From NCBI GenBank assembly GCA_040391535.1, contig JBEBXQ010000011.1, positions 1 to 55,039 on the forward strand: a DNA stretch of 55,039 nt, in the 5' to 3' direction. The stretch is from JBEBXQ01 sp040391535 (GTDB taxonomy: Bacteria > Bacteroidota > Bacteroidia > Cytophagales > Spirosomataceae). A program made the translations under genes and the position numbers. Shown here piece by piece: positions 35,111 through 43,444 of the stretch. The notes beneath the pieces are model-generated. The model had not been told where the DNA came from and made no database searches. It saw only the letters and a list, made by a program, of their open reading frames with translations. How positions within the stretch are numbered: the first letter of the stretch is position 1; each line of letters begins with the position of its first letter.

Positions 35111-35165
35111 ATTTGATAGTAGATAAATTAGTTTTTCTTGCGCGAATAACAGAATTTTGCAATGC

Positions 35166-35894
35166 ATGAATATAGTAGTCGACTCCGGAAATACTTTTTC
35201 AAAAATTGGTTGGTTTGAGCAAGGGAAGCTGCTCGACTGTCGTTATGGGCTGCTGTTTAATGAGTTAACAGAAATAATAAATGCTTCCGAATCCATTCCG
35301 GATTCCATACTTTACTCTTCTGTGGGTACACCTGTTGAAGTTTTCAGGGAACATCTGCAACTTCAGGTGCCGGTTTTACATCTTACCCATACGATGCCTG
35401 TACCTCTCGGGAAAAACTATCAGACACCGGAAACCTTAGGTGTGGACAGGATTGCTGCTGCGACCGGGGCCGTAACGGTTTGCGGACACGGGAACGTACT
35501 GGTGATTGATATGGGAACATGCATTACCTGTGATTACGTTGACAGTAATGAGGTTTTTCAGGGCGGAATGATTATTCCGGGTATGAGAATGCGCTTTAAA
35601 GCCATGCATACTTTTACTGCCAGATTACCGTTGGTAGAAGCAACGCTCCGGCCTGAGTTAATCGGGAAATCAACCGCTTCCTGCATGCAGAGTGGTGTAA
35701 TGAATGGGATTATTTCGGAAATTAACGGAATTATTGAAATTTTCAGAATCAATTATCCGGATTGCAACGTAGTTATATGTGGGGGGGATTTGTCTTTTTT
35801 TGAAAATCATATCAAACCGCCCATATTTGCAGTTCCGGAGCTTGTACTTATCGGACTTAACAGAATTTTACAATACAATGTGGCTAAAAAGTAG
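35166..35894 (+). CDS. coaX: Type III pantothenate kinase CoaX
   Basis: First enzyme of coenzyme A synthesis, phosphorylating pantothenate; 242 residues. The ASKHA fold is seen in MNIVVDSGNTFSKIGWF (phosphate-binding DSGNT), TLGVDRIAAATGAV and the catalytic-site segment VIDMGTCITCDYV. GGMIIPGMRMRFKAMHTFTA and CNVVICGGDLSFF follow. ATG 35166 begins exactly at the family N-terminus; a TTG 9 nt earlier and an out-of-frame ATG at 35162 are less likely. Its 3' end overlaps the next gene by 17 nt, so coaX, the outer-membrane protein and lptC form one unit. Confidence 0.95.
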   Translation: MNIVVDSGNTFSKIGWFEQGKLLDCRYGLLFNELTEIINASESIPDSILYSSVGTPVEVFREHLQLQVPVLHLTHTMPVPLGKNYQTPETLGVDRIAAATGAVTVCGHGNVLVIDMGTCITCDYVDSNEVFQGGMIIPGMRMRFKAMHTFTARLPLVEATLRPELIGKSTASCMQSGVMNGIISEINGIIEIFRINYPDCNVVICGGDLSFFENHIKPPIFAVPELVLIGLNRILQYNVAKK

Positions 35895-37170
35895 AAATAG
35901 CATAGTACCATTCATTTTTTTTATTGCCGGTTTTTTGTACAGCAGTAAAGTTTTTTCCCAGGGGCTCGGAAACTCTCCTTATTCTGTTTTGGGAATTGGA
36001 GAAATTTATAGTGATGCCTTTGCCGGAACACAGGGTGCCGGCGAAGCAGGTGTTGCCTATAGTAACGGTTTCAATATCAATAATGTGAATCCCGCACTAT
36101 GGGTAAAAGGAATGCACACTATGTTCGAATTTGGTACCATTGCTCAATATAAGAAAGTACAGGATATGAACTCCAGTCAGCGTGACCTGGGAGGAAACCT
36201 GGCTTATCTTGGATTGTCTCTTCCTGTAGCCCGTAACTGGACTGTCGGTATATCGCTGAAACCTCATAGTTTTGTCGATTATGAAAGCCGTTTTTCTTCT
36301 AAGGTTTCCGGGACAATATATGATGCCTATTACAGCTATAACGGAAAAGGCGCCATTAATCAGGCTTCGCTGGTAAACAGCTTTAGAATCGGAAAGTATT
36401 TCACGGCCGGTCTGGAAGTGTCTTATCTGTTTGGAAATGTAACCAAGAGTGCCAACGCGCAGATGTCGTTCGGTGACGGCAATGATTATCTGGTGAGTAA
36501 AAATGACAAGATTAACTATGCTGATGTGCTGGTCAAAGGTGGGGTTACAGCTATGTTGCCACTGAAAAAAGATAATAAACTGAATCTTCATTTGGGAGGG
36601 ACTTATTCTCTTGGCAATGATGTAAATTCATCCCAGACTTCGACTTTTGAACTTACAAAGGGTTCATATGTGATCGGAAATCCTGATACACTGATTGCTG
36701 ACAGGTCCAGAAGCTTTTATCTACCCCATAACTTCAGGGTAGGGACAACACTGGCTGCTCCTTATCACTGGGCACTGTCTGTGGATTATCAGTACCAGGC
36801 CTGGGGTGAGTATAACAACAGACAGGAGGTAACCTCTGGTAAAATGGTTGACGTTGGTAAAATTCATGTAGGTGCAGAATACATTCCAAGGATTACTTCT
36901 ACCCGTTTCTTTGATGTTGTTACTTACAGGGTAGGTTTTAATCACGGCAAAATGCCTTATGCTATTACAGGCGTTGATTTGAAAGAAACCAACGTCAGCT
37001 TAGGTTTTTCTTTCCCGATTGGCGGACGTTCTGCCAATTCGCTTAACCTGACATTCATTGGAGGGCAACGGGGCGTTATTTCCAGAAACAGTGTAAAAGA
37101 ACAATACGGCAGAGTAGTGCTCGGCTTTACGCTGGCTGACAGATGGTTTGAAAAAATGAAAATTGATTAA
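35878..37170 (+). CDS. Outer-membrane barrel protein, unknown function
   Basis: A 430-residue exported protein from ATG 35878, which gives a signal peptide of about 28 residues (FIFFIAGFLYSSKVFSQG) and a 17-nt overlap with coaX. The mature start, NSPYSVLGIGEIYSDAFAGT, resembles the FadL/PorV-like barrels that open with LGxG repeats. NNVNPALWVKG and many beta-strands follow. The chain ends with GRVVLGFTLADRWFEKMKID. I recall coaX, this barrel and lptC together in other Cytophagales, suggesting a role in envelope assembly. That is inference. Confidence 0.82.
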   Translation: MWLKSRNSIVPFIFFIAGFLYSSKVFSQGLGNSPYSVLGIGEIYSDAFAGTQGAGEAGVAYSNGFNINNVNPALWVKGMHTMFEFGTIAQYKKVQDMNSSQRDLGGNLAYLGLSLPVARNWTVGISLKPHSFVDYESRFSSKVSGTIYDAYYSYNGKGAINQASLVNSFRIGKYFTAGLEVSYLFGNVTKSANAQMSFGDGNDYLVSKNDKINYADVLVKGGVTAMLPLKKDNKLNLHLGGTYSLGNDVNSSQTSTFELTKGSYVIGNPDTLIADRSRSFYLPHNFRVGTTLAAPYHWALSVDYQYQAWGEYNNRQEVTSGKMVDVGKIHVGAEYIPRITSTRFFDVVTYRVGFNHGKMPYAITGVDLKETNVSLGFSFPIGGRSANSLNLTFIGGQRGVISRNSVKEQYGRVVLGFTLADRWFEKMKID

Positions 37171-37188
37171 TACAAAATTATCAGGTAA

Positions 37189-37764
37189 ATGATTTTTTTA
37201 CGGATGAAAACAGATCAGCAATTTCTTTTTCTGAAAAGAATTGTGTTTGTGATTTTGTCCGTTTTTTTATGGAGCGGATGCAAGGAAGAAGAAGAGAAAA
37301 AACCTGTAGTGTATGATGGGCCGCTTGAAATTATCAATGAGGTGAAACTTCAGGTAAGCGAGGAAGGTATCACCAAGGTTACCATGGAAACGGCTACCCA
37401 GCTGCGTTACCGGAATGACAATAAGATTTATCCTGACTCAATCCTGATTAATTTCTATACGCCTGACGGCGCTACTGTCATGACCACTCTCCGTGCCGAC
37501 TCCGGTAGGTACGACAACAGTAAAAAGCTCTATACGGTCATGGGGAATGTACATATTGTAAACAAAGTCAAACAGGAGCATACCTATACTCAGCTGCTTA
37601 ACTGGAATCCGCAGACCAAAAAAGTGTATTCTGATAAACATGTACTTTCCCGCAACCTGCTGACAGGAAGTGTAATGGAAGGCACCGGTATGGATGCCGA
37701 TCAGGCATTTAAGCAGATTATTCTCAGAAATGCCCGTGGCAGAGATTATATGAACGTAGACTGA
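37189..37764 (+). CDS. lptC: LPS export protein LptC, lipoprotein-like
   Basis: A 191-residue member of the LptC family, the periplasmic strut that passes lipopolysaccharide from LptBFG to LptA. Unlike the E. coli protein with a simple membrane anchor, the N-terminus looks like a lipoprotein signal ending FLWSGC (Cys31). The jellyroll pattern is visible in LEIINEVKLQVSEEGITKVT, INFYTPDGATVMTTLRADSG and LYTVMGNVHIVNKV. ATG 37204 is an alternative start. It lies 18 nt after the barrel gene and 5 nt from the convergent cytochrome gene, with no terminator visible between them. Confidence 0.87.
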   Translation: MIFLRMKTDQQFLFLKRIVFVILSVFLWSGCKEEEEKKPVVYDGPLEIINEVKLQVSEEGITKVTMETATQLRYRNDNKIYPDSILINFYTPDGATVMTTLRADSGRYDNSKKLYTVMGNVHIVNKVKQEHTYTQLLNWNPQTKKVYSDKHVLSRNLLTGSVMEGTGMDADQAFKQIILRNARGRDYMNVD

Positions 37765-37769
37765 CTGCG

Positions 37770-38198
37770 TTATTTACAATTGGTCAACCCTGATTTTATT
37801 TCATGAATGGAAGTATAGGTGGAATCCTGTCCCCATTTGGTATAAATGTACGTTGCTATTTCAGCAATATCCAGCTCTGTAAGTCCTGCATTAGCAGGCA
37901 TCGGTCTTTCATAGGTTTTTCCGTCAATAATTATTTTTTCAGAAGTGCCGTTTTGAACGATACAGGCAAATAATGCTTTAGGTGGCAGAGGATCTTTGCG
38001 GTTAAGCGGCGGATATAGATCACCTAACCCCTTTCCATCGTCTGAATGACAGTTGGCACAGTATGTAGTATATAACTGATACCCTTCAACATAGTACTGC
38101 TCTTTTTTTACCTTTTCTGAGTCAGTACATCCTGCCATAAGCATCAGGCCGGCTGCCAGCATTCCTGATAACCGGTATCTGTTTTTTTTATAAATCAT
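37770..38198 (-). CDS. Cytochrome c lipoprotein, single heme
   Basis: A 142-residue periplasmic c-type cytochrome. A lipoprotein signal ends MAGC (Cys24). The heme site is Cys47-Ala-Asn-Cys50-His51 in YCANCHSDDGKGLGDLYPPL. The probable axial Met is Met100 in YERPMPANAGLTELDIAE. It is 12 nt downstream of the SCO gene. Electron carriers of this kind serve cytochrome oxidases or nitrite/nitrous oxide reductases. No such enzyme is in the window, so the partner is unknown. Confidence 0.9.
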   Translation of the reverse strand: MIYKKNRYRLSGMLAAGLMLMAGCTDSEKVKKEQYYVEGYQLYTTYCANCHSDDGKGLGDLYPPLNRKDPLPPKALFACIVQNGTSEKIIIDGKTYERPMPANAGLTELDIAEIATYIYTKWGQDSTYTSIHEIKSGLTNCK

Positions 38199-38210
38199 TA
38201 TCCGGGAATC

Positions 38211-38864
38211 TTATTCAGCTTTCAGCTTTTTGAGGTCTTTGATAAGTTTTGCGGCTCCTTCATCGGTTGTTCCGTCATACATACCTCTGATGTTCTTATT
38301 CTTGTCGATAAGTATAAAAGCTCCGCTATGGATAAAACCTCCTGCTTCGTTGTCATCTTCTTTCGCTGAGACCAGATAGCTGCCCTGGCCTATTTCGTAT
38401 ATTTTTTCCTTTTCTCCTGTCAGAAAAAGCCACTGCTTTCCGGTCACACCAAGTTCTTCGGCATATTTTTTCAAAACTGCCGGTGTATCATGTGCAGGAT
38501 CGATACTGTGTGATAAAATCATGATTTCAGGATCATCTTGTATCGACTTATACACTTTCAGCATTTGTTTTTTCATGACCGGACATATCGTAGGGCATGA
38601 TGTAAAAAAGAAGTCTGTAATATAAATTTTCCCCTCAACGGTTTGCTGTGTAACCGTATCATTATCCTGGTCTATAAATGAAAAATCAGGAATAGTGTGA
38701 TACAAAGTATCTGTCACGGTTTTTCCCCCAACTACGACACGTTCCGTGGTCTCTCTTTCTCCGAGTATAGGTAACCTGGAATCGGAACCGGTACATCCGG
38801 TTATAAATGATGCACTTATCAATCCTGCCAGGCAGATCAAAGTGCGCTGAAAGCTACAATGCAT
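38211..38864 (-). CDS. SCO1/SenC/PrrC copper chaperone lipoprotein
   Basis: A 217-residue thioredoxin-fold protein that helps load the CuA site of cytochrome oxidase. A lipoprotein signal ends FITGC (Cys24). The copper site is Cys90 and Cys94 in FFFTSCPTICPVMKKQM with His179 in GGFIHSGAFILIDKN. SHSIDPAHDTPAVLKKYAEE is also family-typical. It sits between a coiled-coil lipoprotein gene (19 nt) and the cytochrome c gene (12 nt), so all three are probably one transcript serving respiration. No oxidase subunit gene is in the window. Confidence 0.92.
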   Translation of the reverse strand: MHCSFQRTLICLAGLISASFITGCTGSDSRLPILGERETTERVVVGGKTVTDTLYHTIPDFSFIDQDNDTVTQQTVEGKIYITDFFFTSCPTICPVMKKQMLKVYKSIQDDPEIMILSHSIDPAHDTPAVLKKYAEELGVTGKQWLFLTGEKEKIYEIGQGSYLVSAKEDDNEAGGFIHSGAFILIDKNKNIRGMYDGTTDEGAAKLIKDLKKLKAE

Positions 38865-38883
38865 TACTATAGAATAAAATTAT

Positions 38884-39318
38884 TTACTGATTAAAGAAAG
38901 ATTCAGCCTCCTGAATACTCTTATTGGTCATGACCTTTACTTCCTGGATTTTCAGGCGCTCCGCTTCAAAGTAACCAATCGCTTCCTGAACCGATAAATG
39001 TTTGGCGGAATCACCATCATACTGATGCATCCAGTCCATCATGAGACTGTCTGCCAGCCATAGATTTTTATTCAGATCTGCAATTTTCATCCGTTCTTCT
39101 GCAATAGTATTGCTGCTGATTCCGGAAAGCTGAAGGCTGTCGAGTTCTGTTAGTCTCTTCTTTAACTGTCCCTGTAGCGACATAATATTGTCCATTTTTG
39201 GCATTACTTCATCGTGAACGGCCAACACCTCAGTTTCCAGTTTTTCTACCCTGGAAGTATCGTTACTGCAAGCTGAGAAAGCCAATAAGGCAATGAAGAG
39301 CAGGATTGTTTGTTTCAT
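38884..39318 (-). CDS. Coiled-coil lipoprotein, unknown function
   Basis: A 144-residue protein. A lipoprotein signal ends LLAFSAC (Cys17). The mature chain is almost entirely helical and charged, with heptad-like spacing (RVEKLETEVLAVHDEVMPKM, then LQGQLKKRLTELDSLQL). It has no cysteines after the lipid site and no heme motif. Its place ahead of SCO and cytochrome c genes suggests an envelope helper in the same respiratory unit, but I do not recognise a family with known function. It starts 68 nt downstream of recN. Confidence 0.75.
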   Translation of the reverse strand: MKQTILLFIALLAFSACSNDTSRVEKLETEVLAVHDEVMPKMDNIMSLQGQLKKRLTELDSLQLSGISSNTIAEERMKIADLNKNLWLADSLMMDWMHQYDGDSAKHLSVQEAIGYFEAERLKIQEVKVMTNKSIQEAESFFNQ

Positions 39319-39386
39319 AATCTGAATTTATTAGTTGAACCGGCATCTATATAACCCGATGCCGATGAAAAAAGTTGACTATTCGT

Positions 39387-41051
39387 TTATTTGGTTCTGT
39401 ACTGTTCCATAAGTTGCCGTGTGTTTTCAAGAAGACCTTCCGTAGGATCCTCGCCTCCGATCATGGAGGCCACTTCAAAAATGCGTTCATCCTCGTTCAG
39501 CTGACGGATACGGCTTATGGTTTTCTCTCCTGAATTGTCTTTATATACAAAGTAATGCCGGTCTCCCTGAGCGGCTATCTGATGCAGATGGGTAATGGCT
39601 ATCACCTGATGTTTCCGGCTCATTTGCCTGATCATCCGGCCCATTCTTACAGCTACTTCTCCTGAAATACCGGTATCAATCTCATCAAAAATAATGGTTG
39701 GAAGTTTGGTTTTTCCGGCCATGATATACTTGAAAACCAGCATAATTCTCGAAAATTCCCCACCGGAAGCTACATTTTTCAATTCCTGGAGCTGGCTTCC
39801 CTTGTTGGCACTGAACATAAAACGAACCAGGTCTGCCCCGGAAGGGCCCGGAGCTACAGGTTGAATTTCAATTTTCAGACGGGCATCCGGCATTCCCAGT
39901 CCCGACAGTAAGTCAATAACGCTTTTTTCTGTACCCGGAGTAATTTTAATTCTTGACCGATGCAGTAATTCTGCTTTCTCCAGAACTTTTTTATGCAATG
40001 ATGCTGCCAGCTTTTCGGCTTTTTCCAGCTCATCATCTATATTAACCGTTTTTTCGATTTTTTCTTCAAACTGATTTTGCAGGTCAATCAGTCCGGATAC
40101 AGAATCCACCTGGTGTTTCTGAAACAATACGTAAATACGGTCCAGTCGTTCTTTGATCAGCATTTCCCGTTCAGGGTTAGATTCAAGGCTGTCAAGCGAC
40201 CGGCCGATCTCTTCTGCCAGGTCTTTAAGCTCGATCAGGCTGCTTTGGGCACGCTCATACAAGGGCCGGTATTCTTCAGTAATGCGGGCCGTTTGAGACA
40301 AGTTACTTACTACCATTTTAAATTGCTCCAGAACAGCGAGCTCGGGATTATCCAGCATGAAATGAGCCTGAGCCAGCTTTTCTTTTAATTCTGAAGTATT
40401 CTCAAGAATGGCAAGTTCGGTCTCCAGTTTTTCCTGCTCATCAGGTATGAGTGCAACCTGTTCGATTTCGGTAAACAGGAAATTGTAATAATCAAAGTCC
40501 TTTCGTAACCGGGCTGCCTCATTTCTTAGCTTTTCATGTTTGGCTACCGCCGATTTATATCGCAGGAAAATTTCACGGTAGTCTGATTTAACATGTTGAT
40601 TTTCAGATAATAAATCAAGGAGATCAAGCTGAAAATCAGAGGCGCCAAGGAGTAGTGTATCGTGCTGGGAATGAATGTCCATCAAACGGGTCCCTATCTT
40701 TTTCTGAATTTCCAGATTGACCGGGGTATCATTGATAAAGGCGCGGGATTTCCCGGATGGTGAAATTTCCCTGCGGATGATACATTGCTTATGGTAGTCA
40801 AGTTCTTCTGCTTCAAAAAATGACTCCAGCCCATATCCTTCCACTTCAAACACCCCTTCTACTATACACTTTTGTCCCTGGTTGAAAAGCGCTTTTCCAT
40901 CTGCCCGGTTACCCAGTAACAAACCCAGTGCACCCAGCATAATGGATTTCCCGGCACCCGTTTCACCGGTAATGATATTCAGACCCCCTGACGGGTTAAG
41001 TTCCAGTTCCTGGATGAGCGCATAATTTTTGATCAGAAGACTGGTTAGCAT
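39387..41051 (-). CDS. recN: DNA repair protein RecN
   Basis: SMC-like ATPase for double-strand-break repair, 554 residues from the chosen start. Walker A GETGAGKS is at 29-36 in LNIITGETGAGKSIMLGALG. Two coiled-coil arms run about 150-370. The C-terminal half has the signature ASGGEFSRIMLVFKYIM and Walker B TIIFDEIDTGISGEVAVRMG with the D-loop. HQVIAITHLHQIAAQGD is the switch. I use ATG 41051 (MLTSLLIKNYALIQ) as this is where RecN proteins begin. An upstream ATG at 41144 adds 31 unrelated residues. It may share a transcript with the lipoprotein-SCO-cytochrome genes. Confidence 0.96.
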   Translation of the reverse strand: MLTSLLIKNYALIQELELNPSGGLNIITGETGAGKSIMLGALGLLLGNRADGKALFNQGQKCIVEGVFEVEGYGLESFFEAEELDYHKQCIIRREISPSGKSRAFINDTPVNLEIQKKIGTRLMDIHSQHDTLLLGASDFQLDLLDLLSENQHVKSDYREIFLRYKSAVAKHEKLRNEAARLRKDFDYYNFLFTEIEQVALIPDEQEKLETELAILENTSELKEKLAQAHFMLDNPELAVLEQFKMVVSNLSQTARITEEYRPLYERAQSSLIELKDLAEEIGRSLDSLESNPEREMLIKERLDRIYVLFQKHQVDSVSGLIDLQNQFEEKIEKTVNIDDELEKAEKLAASLHKKVLEKAELLHRSRIKITPGTEKSVIDLLSGLGMPDARLKIEIQPVAPGPSGADLVRFMFSANKGSQLQELKNVASGGEFSRIMLVFKYIMAGKTKLPTIIFDEIDTGISGEVAVRMGRMIRQMSRKHQVIAITHLHQIAAQGDRHYFVYKDNSGEKTISRIRQLNEDERIFEVASMIGGEDPTEGLLENTRQLMEQYRTK

Positions 41052-41165
41052 ATCCTTCGTTTGGAGAGGAAAATTTAATTGCGAAAATAGGAAATTAACA
41101 AGCAAATCAGAAATGGAATGCCTGTATATATCGCTGCTGATCAATAAAATTAAGGAAGTATTACT

Positions 41166-41173
41166 TAAATTTG
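41166..41173 (+). promoter_or_regulatory. Candidate -7 element of the thioredoxin-like gene
   Basis: TAAATTTG matches TAnnTTTG perfectly and is 28 nt before the start codon. No TTG lies 17-19 nt upstream. Confidence 0.35.
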
Positions 41174-41201
41174 CAGTAATTATAATTTAAATAGGAATTT
41201 T

Positions 41202-41750
41202 ATGAAAAAGGGATTGGTCGGATTAGCGGTTTTTCTGGCATTAGGAGCGGTATATTTCGTTTTTTTTAATAACCCGGATCAGCCTGCAGGTGATATTGGT
41301 GGCGATGATACTGCCATAGTATCAGGAGAGCCAGTCGTTCCGACAGGTTTAAAACTTCCCGGTATGACTGATCTTGAAGGCAACAGAGTGGATCTGGATG
41401 ATTCGAAACTGACTTTTATTAATGTATGGGCTACCTGGTGCGGGCCCTGTAATATGGAGATGCCAAGTATTCAGGAACTTTACGGCCGTTATAAAGAGAA
41501 TGACAAAATCGAGTTTTTTGTAATTTCAGACGAAGACAGTGAAACGGTTTTGCCGTTTGTGCAGAAGAAGAAATACGATCTGCCTTTGTATTTGTATGCA
41601 GGAAGGTATCCGGCCGAGCTGGACGGTAATGCTATTCCGCGTACCTACATTATTAAAGACGGACGTGTGTTGGTGAGTGAGGTAGGGGCCCGTAACTGGA
41701 ACGATCCGGAAGTTGTAGAAATGATAGAAAAAGAATTAGAGTCAATTTAG
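41202..41750 (+). CDS. TlpA/ResA-like thioredoxin-fold protein, membrane-anchored
   Basis: A 182-residue thiol-disulfide protein. The N-terminal helix 4-22 (GLVGLAVFLALGAVYFVFF) anchors it to the inner membrane with the domain in the periplasm. The active site is Cys80-Gly-Pro-Cys83 in NVWATWCGPCNMEMPSIQEL, and the cis-proline loop is AIPRTYIIKDGRVL. Homologues reduce apocytochrome c or other periplasmic disulfides. The cytochrome/SCO genes lie nearby on the other strand, which fits but does not prove a cytochrome c role. Confidence 0.9.
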   Translation: MKKGLVGLAVFLALGAVYFVFFNNPDQPAGDIGGDDTAIVSGEPVVPTGLKLPGMTDLEGNRVDLDDSKLTFINVWATWCGPCNMEMPSIQELYGRYKENDKIEFFVISDEDSETVLPFVQKKKYDLPLYLYAGRYPAELDGNAIPRTYIIKDGRVLVSEVGARNWNDPEVVEMIEKELESI

Positions 41751-41779
41751 CGGCGTTTCATTTGTAACGTGCAAAAAAG

Positions 41780-41811
41780 GGGCATCGGGTTTTTATCTCC
41801 GATGCCCTTTT
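41780..41811. terminator. Bidirectional terminator between the thioredoxin and small membrane protein genes
   Basis: Stem GGGCATCGG (41780-41788) and CCGATGCCC (41799-41807). TTTT follows on the plus strand and CTTTTTTGC on the minus strand. It lies 29 nt past the thioredoxin stop and 11 nt past the small ORF stop. Confidence 0.8.
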
Positions 41812-41818
41812 CTGTGAG

Positions 41819-41935
41819 TTATATCCAAAGGTTTTCTATATTGACTTTTTTCTTCTTAACGACTTTGGAAAGTACTAAAGTAGTAGTGCTGACGGCTAAT
41901 GCCGTTACGGGAAAAATCCAAAAAAACTTTTTCAT
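41819..41935 (-). CDS. 38-residue single-span membrane protein, unknown function
   Basis: Minus-strand frame of 38 codons plus stop, ATG at 41933-41935 and TAA at 41819-41821. It begins MKKFFWIFPVTALAVS and ends KKKKVNIENLWI. It has one hydrophobic helix (about residues 4-23) and a basic C-terminal tail, as in known small membrane proteins. The stop lies 11 nt before a terminator with a proper minus-strand T run, which implies a transcript reading this way. No homologue comes to mind. It might also be a signal-peptide-like remnant of a longer gene. Confidence 0.5.
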   Translation of the reverse strand: MKKFFWIFPVTALAVSTTTLVLSKVVKKKKVNIENLWI

Positions 41936-42316
41936 GGTTGACTGATATTTAAAGATTGATGACCTGTGTGGTGTTTATTACAATTTTGTAAAAAATCATA
42001 ACTGTATAAAGTTATGATTAATTCTGATAAAAGAAATCACTTTACAGTACAATTTTTTCAAAACTTATTTAAAGGTATAATTATTTAATATCTGATTGTA
42101 TTGTCAATATTATTGTACAATGCAATATTGAATTCATATAATACCATGCTGGCCTGTTATTGATATAGTGATATATTCTGAAAATTACAGCTATTGATGG
42201 GATATGGCTTTGCCGCCTGATGCAGGTAGAAGCAAAAGTGCTTTTTCAGGATGATCTGAATACAAAAAAGCCGGCATGTTATAAGCCGGCTTTGGGTCGG
42301 TAATCATTGCCGCGTA
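41936..42316. other. 381-nt AT-rich intergenic region
   Basis: Besides the terminator at 42262-42293 it holds an inverted repeat CAATATT/AATATTG at 42105-42130 with the palindrome ATTGTACAAT in its centre. The minus-strand promoter of the 38-residue gene should also lie here. No other gene is seen. Confidence 0.5.
42262..42293 (-). terminator. Terminator of the M42 peptidase gene
   Basis: Stem AAAGCCGGC (42267-42275) and GCCGGCTTT (42285-42293). The plus-strand A6 at 42264-42269 gives a minus-strand T run. It lies 24 nt past the stop codon. Confidence 0.85.
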
Positions 42317-43387
42317 TTATTTTATATAACGGTAATCTTCTGTTCCGTCCAGTTGAAGCAAAACTTCATAGATCAGACTGATTACATTTTCAACATCGTC
42401 TTTATGCACCGTCTCAATCGTGGTATGCATGTATTTCAAAGGAAGTGATATCAGTGCGGAGGCAATACCTTCTGAGGAATAAGCAAAAGAATCTGTATCA
42501 GTACCTGTTGAGCGGCTGACGGCCTGACGCTGGTAAGGTATATTTTTATTTTCGGCTACCTTAATCAGCATATCCCTGACATTGTTCTGTACAGCCGGCC
42601 CATAACAGATAACCGGACCGCCGCCACATTTCATGTCTCCCTGTTCTTTCTTGTTATACATCGGAGACTGCGTATCATGGGTCACATCGGTTATAATGGC
42701 CAGATCCGGTTTCAGTCTTCTTGAAATCATTTCGGCACCGCGAAGCCCGATTTCCTCCTGAACCGCATTGACGATATACAATGTAAACGGAAGATTGATT
42801 TTGTTCTCCCTGATACGACGGGCTACTTCAGCGATCATATATCCGCCTATACGGTTATCCAGTGCACGGCCTACATAATAGCGGTTATTCATTTCAGTCA
42901 ATCCATCGGAAAAAGTGGCGACGGTACCTACATGAATGCCCATCTCAAGGACTTCTGCCTTATTTTCGGCTCCAATATCAATAAACAATTCATGCACTTT
43001 AGGAACCTGGTCTTTGGCAATATCACGAACATGAATCGCAGGCCAGCCAAATACACCCGAAACCACTCCTTTAGCTGTATGCAGATTTACGCGCATAGAA
43101 GGAGCAATGGCTGCATCTGAGCCGCCATTTCTCCTGACGTACAGATAGCCGTCATCTGAAATATAGTTTACAAACCATGAGATTTCATCGGAATGGGCTT
43201 CAATAACAACTTTATAATCTTTTCCGGGATTAATAACACCCACCACTGTGCCGTAAATATCAATGATCTGCTCGTCAATATAAGGTCTGAGGTAATCCAG
43301 CCATATCTGTTGACCGGCCGCTTCAAAACCCGTCGGGGACGCATTATTAAGATATTTGTATAAAAACTCCTTATTCTGATCTGCCAT
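42317..43387 (-). CDS. M42 family metallopeptidase (aminopeptidase/tetrahedral type)
   Basis: Cytoplasmic co-catalytic metal aminopeptidase of 356 residues. Metal-site segments are EAHSDEISWFVNYI (first His/Asp), GRALDNRIGGYM (bridging Asp), NAVQEEIGLRGAEM (catalytic Glu pair), TDVTHDTQSP and, near the end, YMHTTIETVHKDD. Members form large tetrahedral assemblies and trim short peptides. Some are annotated endoglucanase by old mis-assignment; nothing here suggests glycan binding. It is 57 nt downstream of proA, same strand, with its own terminator after it. Confidence 0.93.
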   Translation of the reverse strand: MADQNKEFLYKYLNNASPTGFEAAGQQIWLDYLRPYIDEQIIDIYGTVVGVINPGKDYKVVIEAHSDEISWFVNYISDDGYLYVRRNGGSDAAIAPSMRVNLHTAKGVVSGVFGWPAIHVRDIAKDQVPKVHELFIDIGAENKAEVLEMGIHVGTVATFSDGLTEMNNRYYVGRALDNRIGGYMIAEVARRIRENKINLPFTLYIVNAVQEEIGLRGAEMISRRLKPDLAIITDVTHDTQSPMYNKKEQGDMKCGGGPVICYGPAVQNNVRDMLIKVAENKNIPYQRQAVSRSTGTDTDSFAYSSEGIASALISLPLKYMHTTIETVHKDDVENVISLIYEVLLQLDGTEDYRYIK

Positions 43388-43444
43388 ATGTAATATGCTG
43401 ATTATGGTTAATTATTTGTATTTACCGGAAGATTTCCGTTGTTA

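Larger units (their letters stand above)
34739..35165. other. 427-nt intergenic region, rho leader and coaX promoter region
   Basis: Divergent spacer. It contains a perfect dyad at 34800-34821 and a candidate rho promoter at 35080-35110, so most of it may be the untranslated rho leader. The coaX side has GAATTTTGC just before its start codon. No gene is seen. Confidence 0.5.

Noticed and set aside
36097..36591. 164-codon minus-strand open frame inside the outer-membrane protein gene
   Set aside because: Antisense shadow without signal peptide or domain.
41052..41144. N-terminal extension of RecN from ATG 41144
   Set aside because: RecN proteins begin at MLxSLxIKNYALI; the extra 31 residues look like untranslated AT-rich sequence.
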